64,000 nt of DNA from the NCBI GenBank assembly GCA_036346395.1, contig CM070611.1, forward strand, positions 25,616,473-25,680,472, read 5' to 3'. Positions 1 to 11,395 of this stretch are shown piece after piece. The DNA comes from Hsuehochloa calcarea. Lineage: Eukaryota > Streptophyta > Magnoliopsida > Poales > Poaceae. The position numbers and the translations under genes were made by a program. How positions within the stretch are numbered: position 1 is the stretch's first letter; each line of letters starts with the position of its first letter. The notes beneath the pieces were generated by a model. It was given only the letters and a program-made list of their open reading frames with translations, made no database searches and had not been told where the DNA came from.

Positions 1-1185
1 CATATGTATTTAAATTCACTAGTAGGGTGCCCAGACGTTGCAACGGAACTCCAAAAAATATTGATACATATCAGTAGACGGTATCATAAACCGCATAATA
101 AATATAATTTTTGTTGACACACATATAAATAGAAACATTAACTTAACATATTGCATCGCCTACTACTACCCGAAAAATAAAATTTTGAGCTCATATATTG
201 TTTATCTTTGGAAGTTCAAGTTGATTCCGACTTTCATCTCCAACGCGCTGTCCATTTTCGACCATTGCCGGCTGGCAAGGACGAGAGCTACATGTCGACG
301 GCGACCTGCAACCCTCACCATGATATGATTTGAACATTGGAACCGCGCCACCAATTTCAACCCAAAACTTACCACCTTTACTCCTCTTGAGCTCAAATGG
401 CGTGATGTGATTATTTCAGTAACAGCCTGAGACCAAATGTACAATCACATTAGTCAAAAATGAAGGGAAACTAAGTGTCGGTAAGCTAAGTTCACCATTA
501 CATGAAGTTCTCAAGATACTTTACTGATGAGATGAGAAGGCATGAGGTGATGGCACTTAATTAACAAATGCTTGTCTGAACAATGTTTGGTCATGGCACT
601 TGGTGTTGCGTTATAGAAGAGAGTATATGGCAACACAGTAGTCACAACTGTACTGCAATATGAGCTATGTGAAAACTATACAGTTATTTTGTTACATGGA
701 ATCAGGGTTTTTTTTTTGTATCGGAGACATTTTCTTAACAGGGTCCGGTAAGGACGGTAAGGCCGAAAATCAGAATTTTTTGGCAGATTTCGGCCGAAAA
801 TATTAAAATATTTTGAATTTTAAATTAAAAAAGTCAAATTTGAACAAAAAACATCAACAGAGCTAGTTAGATGGTAGAAAGATTCAGATGGGCTTGTATT
901 ACTTCACTCATTCATCAACTGAACAAAATTCAAGCAATTTTAATTATTTTGGGACAAAATTCATCCAAACCCCAAAATTCAGAACTGGTTTCTCTCTTTA
1001 CGGACCCCCCGGCAGACCCAAATCTACCGATAATCGGCCAATTAAAAACCCCCTGCATGGAATCCACATGAGCGGTTTTTTTGATAAAATCAAATTCACA
1101 ATCTTACCAGCACAAGAATATGCGAAATTTTATAACGGTATCTTTACGCACAAACATATGTTCATCAAAATTTTATTGTGGAAAA
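1..1185. other. Non-coding flank left of CACTA-A
   Basis: I see no convincing gene here; short open frames lack recognisable domains. The stretch is AT-rich, with a paired GGCCGAAAAT motif near 762-800 and a C-rich patch near 1003-1018. If CACTA-A is one insertion, this is the other half of whatever lies right of 45702, which is a copia LTR. I could not confirm that continuity by eye. A possible Helitron end lies at its left edge. Confidence 0.5.
19..47 (-). mobile_element. Possible Helitron 3' terminus (minus strand)
   Basis: Read on the minus strand, an imperfect hairpin around CCGTTGCAACG...TGG is followed by CACCCTA and then CTAG-T. A short GC hairpin a few bases before a terminal CTRR, inserted before a T, is the known Helitron 3' signature. 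The stem is degenerate and no RepHel gene or 5' end is visible. If real, the element body would extend rightward through 1-1185. Confidence 0.3.
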
Positions 1186-1200
1186 CACTACTACAGAAAA
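1186..1200 (+). repeat. CACTA-A left terminal inverted repeat
   Basis: CACTACTACAGAAAA matches the right end at 45688-45702 for the first ten bases and is identical to the terminus of CACTA-B at 61181. By gene orientation it is the 3' end of the element. Confidence 0.85.
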
Positions 1201-1203
1201 GCT

Positions 1204-1702
1204 CATCACAGACGGTTCGTAAAAATCATCACACACGGTTTTTGAACCGTCTGAAATTTTATGTCTGTGATAACAGGCGGTTATCACAGCCGGTTGAAAA
1301 ATAAATGCGTGATAAGTCTTATCACGAGCGGTTTTGTTGAAAACCGCTATGCATGAAGGGCAAATATCTGAGCGGTTTAAACCAAGATAGTATCACAGAC
1401 GGTTCTTGGTTTAAACTATCATATCACAGACGGTTCTTGGTTTAAACATATCACAGACGGTTCTTGGTTTAAACCGTCTGTGATTCTGTAGTATCACACA
1501 CGGTTTGTTAATACAACGCCTGTGATAAACTGCATATCACAGACGGTTTTATTAACAAACCGTCTGTGATACTACAGAATCACAGACGGTTTAAACCAAG
1601 AACTGTCTGTGATACTATCATATCGCAGACAGTTTTTGGTTTAAACCATCTGTGATATCCGCCCTTCACAGACGATTTTTTAACAAAAATTGTCTGTGAT
1701 AA
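1204..1702. repeat. CACTA-A left subterminal repeat array
   Basis: More than a dozen copies of TCACAGACGGTT occur in both orientations, many paired around AT-rich or TTTAAACC spacers so that each pair can fold into a hairpin. Subterminal arrays of this kind bind the element-encoded DNA-binding protein in En/Spm. Variants (GACGATT, GACAGTT, AACGCC) show decay. The array ends where the unique 3' sequence before the Ulp1-like gene begins. Confidence 0.88.
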
Positions 1703-1920
1703 GTCTTTATACCTAACTAATTTTTGTCGTATTTTCAGCTAGCCTCAGGAATTGCTAGTCATGCCCTCTGAAAACTAACAAGTATAAACATATCACAGAT
1801 AATTGTTGACAACTCAAAGTGATCATTTAAGTCAAAATCAATTACAAAAGAATGTTTCAAGTGTTGTCGTTAGAGTTATAAATTGAATTACAACAAGTCA
1901 AAGTGAATTACAATATTGAA

Positions 1921-4900
1921 TCAATTGTTTCGAGGTCGTTCATCGGTGTCGACAGCGTGAAACTCTTCGGTGGTGTTAACGATGTCCGCCGTGATGAAGC
2001 CGCAGAGCTCCCCTCGAACGTACGTGACCTGGTCCATCTCGAGTGCATTTAACTCTATGTTCAAGCCCTGTCGCTAGCAGGAGTAAAGTAGTAAGCATAT
2101 ATATTTAAATTTATAATTAGAAAATAATTAATACGAGATTAACAAACCTAGGGATCGTGCATCCTAGAAGCAATCAATAGCTGCATATGATGGCATACGT
2201 AGAATGCGCATAGGTGATCTCGTTTTTGCTGGCGGCACTACAAAAATAGAATTACATATATATGTACAGCCAGTTCGAGACGCAATATTACGGAGTATGA
2301 TATATGATTATCGTGTGGTAGAGCGTACCAAAAATCGCATCCTGTGAGTCAGTGTGGCCTCGTTCCCTTGTGTGGACCTCCGTTGGCAACATAGCTAATG
2401 AACGCCCTACATGATTCAAAAAAGTTATCCTCGTCCATTTCAAACGAAGGAAGACTACAATAGAGTTATGTGCGGAGGAAATGAACATACGTGTCGAGTA
2501 TTCCTTTTAGAAGGGTGAAGTCGTACTTTTTGTTGAGTAGAGAATTAAGGTACAATACCGTGTTCCTCTTTGGCACAATAATCATAAGAATCCAGTGGAA
2601 CCTACTCATGTATGTCGCTATAGTCATAAACCTATGTTGAAACAAAATTTGTATAGCAAATATTGAAGCACTTTTTTCTGGTTGTTGGGCACCATTATGT
2701 AGTCCTTGTCGTCTAGAGCAAGCAATCCTATTTTTATGTAATTCTCGACGTAGGATGCGTCTTGGTTGATTGTTTGCTCAGAGACCACGTGTGGGTCGAG
2801 GAAATCCACCGGTTCTTTGATTCGACGGGCACATTTCATAATGTATCTGTACATAAGCAATGAGTTGTGATATTTATCGGTATCACGTGAGTGTAGAAAT
2901 TAATTGTACAATCACGTGAGTGTAGAAATTAATTATACACACTTACAGTGTCCAGCATCGTAGAAGTCAGGCGTCGAGGGCAGTTAGGTTGTATAGGTTA
3001 AATAAATCTTTGAAGCCCACGACGAAGTGGCTAGGCTCATGGAGAAAATGCTCCCTCTCGTATCTGACGGTGATTCCTGTTTGGCCCCCTCTTCTTGGGT
3101 CTTGCGCAAGTACCAATCATGCAAAGCTTGATAAGCTACTCCTGAGCTGTTTATTTCTGCGCCGGAGACCAACGGACTTCCAAGGGAGTATTTCTCCTTA
3201 ACGAGGCGGATGAGGGACGTCTTCCCGTGAGACGACTCAGGGACCGATATGGTGACATGCTTTTCTTATCCCTTCGCTGTCTTCTCGACGGGAAGCGATG
3301 TGGCGGCCTTCTGAAGCTTTGGTTGAGGCAGACTCATCGAGGGTCCTGTTGGAGAGGCAGGGTCCTGTCGATATTGCTTCACTGAAGGGTCCAGGGCGAT
3401 GTCCTTCTTGGACCACTGGATAAAAGTGTGCATGGCATCCCCTAGTGTTATGATTTCTTCGTTCGGGGGAATCTCCAGCGGGATGGTAATGAAATTGTCA
3501 TGTACCATGTCCACCTGCACCCTGGCGTAACCCTGCGCCAGCTGGGCACCGTGTTGCACTGCCCCTTCCTGGTATGGATACACCATACCCCGCACAGCCT
3601 CAATAGGAATCTACCCAACCATCCTCACTTGGAGCTTGCAGGGCGTCAGCTCCTACAAAACGGTGCACAATTAGCTAAGGCATCCTATAGGTCTATCTTT
3701 GGAGTATTCTAGAGATGTACTTTACCTCTATGTCGTCGATTGGTAATTGCACGTCGTCATGTCTAGAATTATGTGTGGACGCGACGCTACTCCGATGTCG
3801 AGGAGGACTTGCTCCCAAATTAACAGGGGCGGCTTGCGCCTTCATGAGTTGATTTACTTGGTTCTGCAAGTTTGTTATTTGTCCTTGAAATTTGTCAATA
3901 ATCACATGTTCCAACCGAGCGCCGTGCTGGTCCTTGGATCTCTTCCTACTCCTATATGTGTCGGAGTCGTGTGGGAATCCATCCCTCTAAGGTATGTAAA
4001 CCCCAACGCCTCGTGTACGACCCGGATGCTCCTTGTTTTCCAGGGCCGTAGATAGTATATCCTTCTCCCTGTCTACTTCGAAGGAACCTTGGGAAGATGC
4101 GGAAGTCAATGCTTCCTGCAAGAGGACATCATATTATTGTAGACACCATGAAGTTATGAACTTCTTAACAACTAAGTGGTTCGACATATTTACCAGGCGT
4201 TGAGACACTGCCTCGTCTGCCGGGTTTGTGAAAGAGATGCTGCCCAAAGATGTGGCTGATGCCCTCGCTCTTAATCAGGCTCGAGCGCGCTCGTCTGAGA
4301 TCTCAGCTAACGATTAGGTAGCGGTCTCGTCCTCTGCCGCCCATTGCGTGGCTTTCCCCGCGTACCCAGTGGTGCCGAGTCTGTGGGGGTGAGTATTTTG
4401 TGCCTGGAGAGCTCTGTGCGCCGCACTTTGCTCCTGAAATTCAGCCGTCGTCTTCATCTTCACGAAGGCGTCCCATGTATCCCGTGACAAGAAATGATAC
4501 GTCGTGAATGGCATCCGACCCGTGTTCACGTACTGCGTGACAAGCAGGCTCTTGAAGGTCCTCCATGCGTGGCACATCGCGAGCAGCGCGTGTCATCGCA
4601 CACATGCCTGGTCTGCTTCAGGGAAAGTGAACGAGGCAGAAAGTTTAGTCCACAACTGATCTCTCTGTACATCCGTCAGAGACTTCCAGGTTGGCGTGGT
4701 GATGGGGACCCGTTCCCTTGCAAGTACCCCGCAGACGGTTCGGAATCTCGCAGTTGCTTTCTTGGGACTCAGCGGGATCCCGACGTCGCTGAACTCCGTG
4801 ATCGTCATGCGGCTCGAGGGCATTTTGGACATTCCTCTGCCATCTCGCCTGCGTACCACCTTGATCGGAGATCCAAACGCATTTGGCGACGTCGCTGACG

Positions 4901-4925
4901 GCGGCGAAGATGGTGCCTCTGCCAT
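1921..4925 (-). pseudogene. CACTA-A second gene: transposase_24 / Ulp1-like protease, decayed
   Basis: This is the CACTA gene that accompanies TNP2 in grasses. The start at 4925 opens with MAEAPSSPPSATSPNAFG. A plant transposase_24-type segment (PITTPTWKSL...FTFPE) follows at about 4770-4600. One in-frame TGA interrupts it (4593-4595, probably from CGA), and the same frame then continues to 4314. A coiled-coil piece beginning EHVIIDKFQGQITNLQNQ lies at about 3910-3730. A GT/AG intron probably separates it (donor about 3725, acceptor about 3652) from an exon containing ARVQVDMVHDNF and IPLEIPPNEEIITLGDA (about 3570-3400). The C48-protease-like end keeps HWIL (2586-2597) and LCAFYVC (Cys at 2209-2211), but the usual Asp of YLDSLL is Asn (2544-2546). 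The last exon ends TEEFHAVDTDERPRNN at 1921. Several further stops and frameshifts make it non-functional. Exon borders are approximate. Confidence 0.75.
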
Positions 4926-4959
4926 CTCGCTTACTTGCTATCTATATAAGTTATGTATG

Positions 4960-5723
4960 CAATGATTACATAAACAAATAGAAGTTACCCATTGAACCTA
5001 AATATATGATACGTAGTAAATAAAATATATGAAATTGCACAAAAAAACTACAAAGGAGAAGGAAATATTACAAACAGTGCAGTTTTAACATATAACTGAA
5101 ATATTGTATGATTTTGAGTGCTCTCGGAAGGTGAGTTGCAAAAGAATCAATGTTTGCCATCTCAGCCTTTCAGTCTATACTCTTCACAAATTGGATAAGA
5201 AAACTATAATTTTGAGCTCTAATCAATGCTTAGCTAGACTGACAAAACAATCACATGCAATTCACTGAAACAAAATATGACAAGAATATTTGATAGCAGC
5301 AAGCAAACTATTAGAATATGACAAGAATCACTGAATTCATTACTTCAAATAAAAAGCCAACAAACCTTGATGATTACTTTGATAGCAGCAAGCAAACTGT
5401 TAGAGCTCAAAACTAAACTAGTAATACTACTAATTTCAGTATTAGACCATCTAAATCATAGATCAAAATTAAGCCCACATAATGTACTGTTGCCAAGCAC
5501 AACCAAGCCATCGCCACCAGAACCCACAAGCACAACCAAGCCATCACCACCACGATCCAGGAATACATCAAACGTGACAATAAAAAATATGACAGTGGAT
5601 TGCATTTGGTTCACAGTTATTTTTCTTAGGCATTGTGATAACATGTAAAATGAATTATGTCCCATTGTGATGGGACTGATAGAACATAAGTACTAGATTA
5701 CCAGTACTTCATTGAGAGTTCAC
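4960..5723. other. CACTA-A internal non-coding segment
   Basis: This AT-rich stretch lies between the second CACTA gene and the gypsy #1 insertion. It contains a partial duplication (TTTGATAGCAGCAAGCAAAC near 5290 and near 5379) and a 33-bp tandem repeat. I see no recognisable gene. A minus-strand open frame at 5456-5665 consists mostly of the translated 33-bp repeat. Confidence 0.5.
5495..5560. repeat. 33-bp tandem repeat, two units
   Basis: Units 5495-5527 and 5528-5560 both begin AAGCACAACCAAGCCATC and differ at a few positions. On the minus strand they would read GGDGLVVL twice. It could be a trace of a captured coding exon, but nothing else supports that. Confidence 0.75.
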
Positions 5724-5728
5724 AGTAT

Positions 5729-8700
5729 TGTAACACCCCAACTTTTTGGCCTTTGAAAATCTTTTAATTAGTTGCTAGTTGAAAATCTCATCATTTGTAT
5801 TTTATTTGAATTTAATTTAAAAGCTTAATATAGACTTTCATGACAAAATAATTTAATGTGCTTAATCCCAACATCAACAATGGCCAAACTTATTTTATTT
5901 GGATTCTTTATGCTTGGATATATTTTACAGAATTTTCTGGATTTTTTCCAAGTTCAATTGTTATTTTCTATTTGCTATTTACATTTTCTGGATTTACTAA
6001 AAAGAAAAATCAATTTAATATCCCTGTGCACAGTGTTGGGCCGCGTACTGTGCAGCCCAACACCACGCCTCAGCCCAGCCCGCGTTCGCCCGCGCCCTCG
6101 TCCCTTGGATGTGCGACGCGTGCCCTCGCTTCGATCGGACGCTCGCGCTCAACCCCGCCTTCCTCCGTTGGATGTTCGCCGCGTGGCCTCGCCCGCTGAT
6201 CCTGCTCGCTCGCTCGGCCGCGCCTCGCTGCCACTGCCAGGTGGGACCGCCACCGAGTCGTCGTCTCCGCGGAGTCTTCTTCCTCCTCGCGCCCGTGCCT
6301 TCGCCGCCATTACCGCTGTTCAAAGCTTCGTTTGACAAATGCGATTCTGATGCTGATTCTTCGCGCCGACCCCACCATATCCCGGCCTTCTCTCTACCTT
6401 ATCTATTCCCAACCGAATCAAACTCCGAATCTCTCTCAATCTTCGAGAATCAAGGATTTCAAAATCCCGGCCGTTTCGGACTCGAATTGGGGGTTTCCAA
6501 TTCCGGCGTCCCCCGGGCCTATAAATACCCCCCTTAGCATCGCCCAGTCCTCCGCAACCCAGAGCCGCCACCCTCGTCTCCCCGATCGCTCTAGCGCCAC
6601 CGCAATCCAAGATTTAGGGTTTTCGACCGAGCTTCTTCTCCGGTGAATTGTGCCGCCGTCGTTGTTGCCCTTGCCCCATCGACTAGACCACCGTGACCAG
6701 CAAGGTCCCAGCTATCTCGTGCACCCCTCCTCGTCGCCGGAGCATCGCCGGAGCACACTTCCGGCAAAACCCGAAGCTCCACCGCCGCTTCTTCCTCGCC
6801 GCCGGTCGCCACCGTCGTTGCCAGCCGCTGGTAAGAGCACCAGCAGGTGCACAATAGCACAGGGAACAACTTGGTACCCTTCGCTGACGGTGACTCGCTG
6901 CCAAACGCCGGTGATCATTTGGTCCCGAGCGCCGCCCTCGCCGCCATGTCTTCGTCAGCGGCACCGCAGCCGCCGCGTCAGCTTCTATGCTTGTGTGGCA
7001 TCCATGTGGAGCCCAATCAGCGCCAGCGCACGCGCACATGGTCCAGTCCACTGTGCTAGATCTTCCTTGGCTCGGTGCACTCAGTTCACTGTGAGCCAAG
7101 AGACTGACATGTGGGGATTTCTTTTAATCTATTGCTTTTTCCGAAAAATCTTGGCTGACGCAAGCATTGCGCAATAATCCGATTTTCCTTTATAAAAATA
7201 ATTTGGGAAATTCATTAAAATCCAAATTAGGGTTTTATTTTATTTCCAATCTTCCAAAGCCCATACCTTTTGCATCCGACCTCCGATTGAGCCTATTCAA
7301 ATTTGTAAATTCGTATAAAATAAATATCTATTTAATGGTGAATTTTATTTGATTTTTGGAGTTTGTTTTGCCTTTGTCATTTATTTGTTTTTGTTTTTTG
7401 GTATCGTTCGCGAGTAGACGTCCATACTTCGGGAAATTTTGGAGAAGAAGGAGCACCTCAAGATCAAGACCAGTACCTAGACCTATTCCAAGGTAAGTTA
7501 TACCTTTGATCATCTTCCACCCAGTTTTTAGAATACTTTGTTTCAATGTACTGCATTCTATTTCAAGTATTTATTTAAATGCTTTTGGGATAGTTATTGA
7601 TCGAATTTGTTATATCCACATTGTCTATTGTATGCTATGATCTTTTATCACCCTAGGTTTGTTCATTTTTAGTTGGTATTATCGTAGCACCAACGAGGGT
7701 TGGTTAGACACGAGTAGACTGCTTAGCCATGCCACGAGTCATCATTTCAGGTGAGTCGCAATTATGAACTTGACTAATGGAATATGGGCGTGTGATAAAG
7801 CGTGTCTTTGTGTGCTATTACTCGTTGATGGCATGTGTTGCACTTAATCAATAGGGTGGGAAAAGATTTAGACTGAGGCAAGCGGTGGATCTGTGTGAAT
7901 GGTGGAGCGCTGTGTTATAAACTTTGTGATTTGGGTTAAAACTAGAAGTCTTGCCTTAGTCAATTAAGGACTTAACTTTGTGCGCCATTGAACTGGGCCT
8001 TACTGTACGACCACATGCCTAGTATGGGATGGGCCCGACTTAGTAAATTATGGAGTCTTGACATTGACAACTCAGGTTGTATTTAAACTGTTTGATGGGC
8101 TGGAGGTGTGATATGCCGCATCGCGGGACAGTTCGCTGTATCCCTGTCCAACGATGTGTGTCGTAACCAAACGTTGTGTGTATCGGTTGGCCGGCAGGAA
8201 AGCACATTGGCAGTGTCATTGTTTGAGATGAAGTCTCTGAAAGGTTTTGTTGTGATCAACTTGATCCGGTTGAAAGGTTTTGTTGTGTGCAACCTCTGCA
8301 GAGTGTTAAATCAATCTATTCGAATAGCCGCGTCCTCGGTTATGGACATGCTCGGGAATCACACACGAGGGGTAGATTTTCATAAAACAATTGATAAGGG
8401 TCAGCTGTGTGAGGTAACTTGTGCAGCTGTGTGAACAACTTGTTTAGACTGTGTGTCTTTGTGAAATCAAATGATAAATTATTATTGTTTATTTGTTTTG
8501 AATTACGTTCTCAATCTATTATTCGTATTCAATTGCAAATGTTGCATTTCTGTAAATTAACCACAGAAGCCATACTTTTGGAATAAGCCACCATGTATAA
8601 TTGCATTTTGTGGTATGACTTGCGAGTACGGTGTGTACTCACTCTTGCTAAACAAATCAACAGAAGTGGAGGAGTTATCGCCAGCTTTTGAAGAGGAATT

Positions 8701-9006
8701 CTACGAAGGTTGATCGTTAGGGTCTTGATCCCAGTCAGTTGCCTGTAGTGTATTGATGGGAGTCCGCTGGAGTTTACTTTGTTTCCGCTGCAGTTTATTT
8801 CATTATTGTCAGCCTTACATGGCTTAATAATTATAAAACTCGACCTTAAGGTCACAACAGTTATTTGTTATTAAAATTACTCGTTTATTTAATATTTCGT
8901 TGTATGGAGATATATTTCATCGATGTTGATACTGTGTGCACTAGCGTGATTCTGAACTAGTGCGGAATACACAGAGGGTCCAGATTTGCATATTTGGGTC
9001 CCGATA
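5729..9006 (+). repeat. Gypsy #1 5' LTR
   Basis: The LTR starts TGTAACACCCCAAC and ends GGGTCCCGATA; the final CA has become TA. Length is 3278 bp. A plant TATA box (CTATAAATA) lies at 6519-6527, after a GC-rich segment and before the presumed transcript start. Open frames inside it, such as 5856-6335 and 6650-7177, are GC-rich LTR sequence and not genes. Confidence 0.93.
6519..6527 (+). promoter_or_regulatory. TATA box of gypsy #1 5' LTR
   Basis: CTATAAATA lies in a GC-rich context, with an identical counterpart at 15579-15587 in the 3' LTR. It is placed to drive transcription of the retroelement. Confidence 0.65.
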
Positions 9007-9010
9007 GAGG

Positions 9011-9023
9011 TGGTATCAGAGTC
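9011..9023 (+). other. Gypsy #1 primer-binding site
   Basis: TGGTATCAGAGTC lies four bases after the 5' LTR. It matches the complement of the 3' end of plant initiator tRNA-Met (TGGTATCAGAGC) with one change. Confidence 0.85.
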
Positions 9024-9220
9024 ATACTGACTGTAGGTCTTGACCTTAGTTAGATCGGCCGTCTTAGTATGTCCAAAATTATTTTCTAAAGCAAAGTTAA
9101 CTCGCAAGATTAATTGAACTCCTTAACTGATCTAATTTCTCTCTTTACTCAACTATTCCTGAAATTCTTTCTCTCCCCACTGTTTTAAAATTGTTTTCAC
9201 CTCCTTGTCCATCTTGACAG

Positions 9221-9962
9221 ATGCCTCGTCTTCAGAGCTATGGAGAACGCAAGGGAGGACTTGCTGCTGAACTTTGGAAGTTGTTGCAAGTACATAGAGG
9301 TTTCGAACGTCCGATGTACCGTGGCAGTGCTTGGATCGTGAACGGCCGAGACTGTGGAGTGATTTGCCATTTGACCGTCTACGCTAGGTAGAACAACAAG
9401 GCAAGCAAACCCCTGAACATCTCAGCCCGAAGGAGTGTTTGGATTGAAGCAATCCAGGAGTCCTTGCACCTCGCCACTCTGAGGATCTGCAACATCTACT
9501 CTCGAGAGATTCGAGACACTGTCTTCCGCTACCACCCTCGCTCGTCTGCAATGGATCTTGTTGCACGCTACCCGTCTACGGAAGGAGAAGGCAACACCAC
9601 CGTTGTTCATCTTACCCAGTTCGCCGCTGCCCAGGAGGAATCATTGGAGTTAGCCGCCACAGAGGTGAGTCGTCTGAGACCCTTGAGAGCGAGAGAGGAT
9701 CGCCATTCTGGAAGAAACTATCTATGGACAGCACGATCACGAGGAAGACACTGAAGAAGAAGACCCAGAAGAAGCTGATGAACCGGCTGAACCAGAAGAG
9801 CCAGCAGAGGTAGCAGAGCCGGAGGAACCAGCAATACACGCACGAGACACACTCTCTGCACGACCCGGGTATCAAGATCAGTTTTCAAGGATGCCAGCTC
9901 ACTTTCAGGTCTACAGCACGCGGGATCACCGTCAAGGTTACAGAGGCTATCTCATCAAGTAG
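9221..9962 (+). pseudogene. Gypsy #1 ORF0 (extra ORF upstream of gag), broken
   Basis: The frame starts at 9221 with MPRLQSYGERKGG, reads 56 codons to a TAG at 9389-9391, and continues in frame with recognisable protein-like sequence to about 9690. After a frameshift, an acidic Glu/Pro-rich tail follows (EEDPEEADEPAEPEEPAE) and ends at a TAG (9960-9962). An extra frame between the primer site and gag is described for rice RIRE3 and RIRE8 and has no established function. The acidic tail suggests a soluble protein. The stop and frameshift mean it is not expressed intact from this copy. Confidence 0.7.
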
Positions 9963-10236
9963 TCCGTTCGAGTTTGTTTCAGACTTAGCTAGTATTATGT
10001 CTTGAGTCGCCCTTTAGGCGGTAGTTTGTGTGTTTAGATTCGTCCTTGTTTTCTTGTGTGCAAGTATGAGCTGCAGAGACCCTTTGTCATTTGTGGCAAG
10101 TCATACTATTATCTTAATTAATATAAGAGTTTCAGTTGAGTTTTCTTAAAATATATTGTTGGGTTTTACCTACCCCACTTAGTTCTACAACTTATCTTGT
10201 GCTTACTACCTTATCTAACCCCTGGAGATTCACTAG

Positions 10237-11395
10237 ATGGTTCAGACTCGTCAAGCTGCTGCAAGTGTTTCCGATACTCTAGTATCAGAGGGCCAGGAGC
10301 AGACGCCCACAGAAGCAGTTCCACTACAAGCACCTTCAGTTGATCTGCAGAATTTTGGAGCATTCATGGCAGCTCAGACTCAGCTGATGTATACCATGAT
10401 GAACCAGATGCAAGCTATGAGCAATCAGAACAACAACAATCAGCATCATAATGGAACCCCAGTTGCTCATGGTCACAATGGGTCGTCCAAGTTGGCCGTG
10501 TTTATGAGAACCCGTCCACCAACTTTCTCTGGACATGTCTCGCCAGTGGAAGCTGATGATTGGCTTCGTGTCATTGAGAGGAAACTGCTGATCACCCAAC
10601 GTAGCGATCATGAGAAAGTTCTGTACGCCACTCACCAGATGGAAGGCATTGCTGCCGATTGGTGGGAAAATTTCTGTGCAGCACATGGTTCGCCGCAAGA
10701 TATTACATGGGAAGAGTTCACAACTGTGTTTCGCCAGTATCATGTGCCAGAAGGAATCATGGATCTGAAGAAGGATGAATTCCGTGCTCTTAAGCAAGGA
10801 GGAATGTCAGTGACTGACTACCTCAACAAGTTCTCTCAACTTACTCGATATGCAGCAGAAGATGTCGCCACTGACAAGGCTCGCCAAAGTCGTTTTCTCA
10901 AAGGATTAAACACTAGACTCCAAGTTAACTTGATCGCCTACACCTTTCTTGATTTCCAAGAGATGATCAACAAAGCTTTGATTCTTGAGGATAAGCGCAA
11001 AGAACTGGAGGATCACCGTAAGCGCAGAATGACCTAGTAAGGAAGTCACCAACCACAGCTGAAGGCAAGAATGATTCCACCGCAGTTTAGCTGTTTTCCA
11101 CCATAGAATTCTGTCAGACCACCTGCACCAACTTCAGCACCTCGTCCAGTTGCTCAGAACTTCCGCAACCCCGCACCAGTCAACCCCAATCCAGGAAACA
11201 ACCCGCAGGTTGGGCCCAAAATTTGTTTTAGCTGTCGTCAGCCAGGGCATTTTGCCAACCGATGTCCGCAGAATGGGACTATCACTCCAGTACGCTTCAA
11301 CCTTGGGAATACACCAGCCAGGACCCCAGTACAAGGCAACCAACAAGGAGCTTTTCAAACTGTCGGTCAATCCAGAGGAGCACCGTAGTCCGTGA
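10237..11395 (+). pseudogene. Gypsy #1 gag
   Basis: The ATG at 10237 opens 266 codons containing the retrotransposon gag domain, with motifs such as FSGHVSPVEADDWL and AADWWENF. The frame meets TAG-TAA at 11035-11040. The same frame then continues to a CCHC zinc knuckle, CFSCRQPGHFANRC, at 11224-11265 (CX2CX4HX4C). Gag packages the element RNA into virus-like particles in the cytoplasm. The two adjacent stops separate the capsid-like part from the RNA-binding knuckle. A frameshift follows before the protease. Confidence 0.85.

Noticed and set aside
1204..1702. CRISPR-like regular repeats
   Set aside because: Units alternate in orientation, spacers are short, AT-rich and not unique, and a CACTA terminus adjoins. 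This is a plant transposon subterminal array.
5456..5665. Possible captured host exon on the minus strand
   Set aside because: The protein-like appearance comes mainly from a 33-bp tandem repeat; no family signature and no splice pattern support it.
5856..6537. GC-rich open frames in the 5' LTR of gypsy #1, repeated at 14923-15706
   Set aside because: The frames recur in both LTRs, are Pro/Arg/Ser-rich, and change with small indels between copies. They are by-products of GC-rich LTR sequence around the TATA box.
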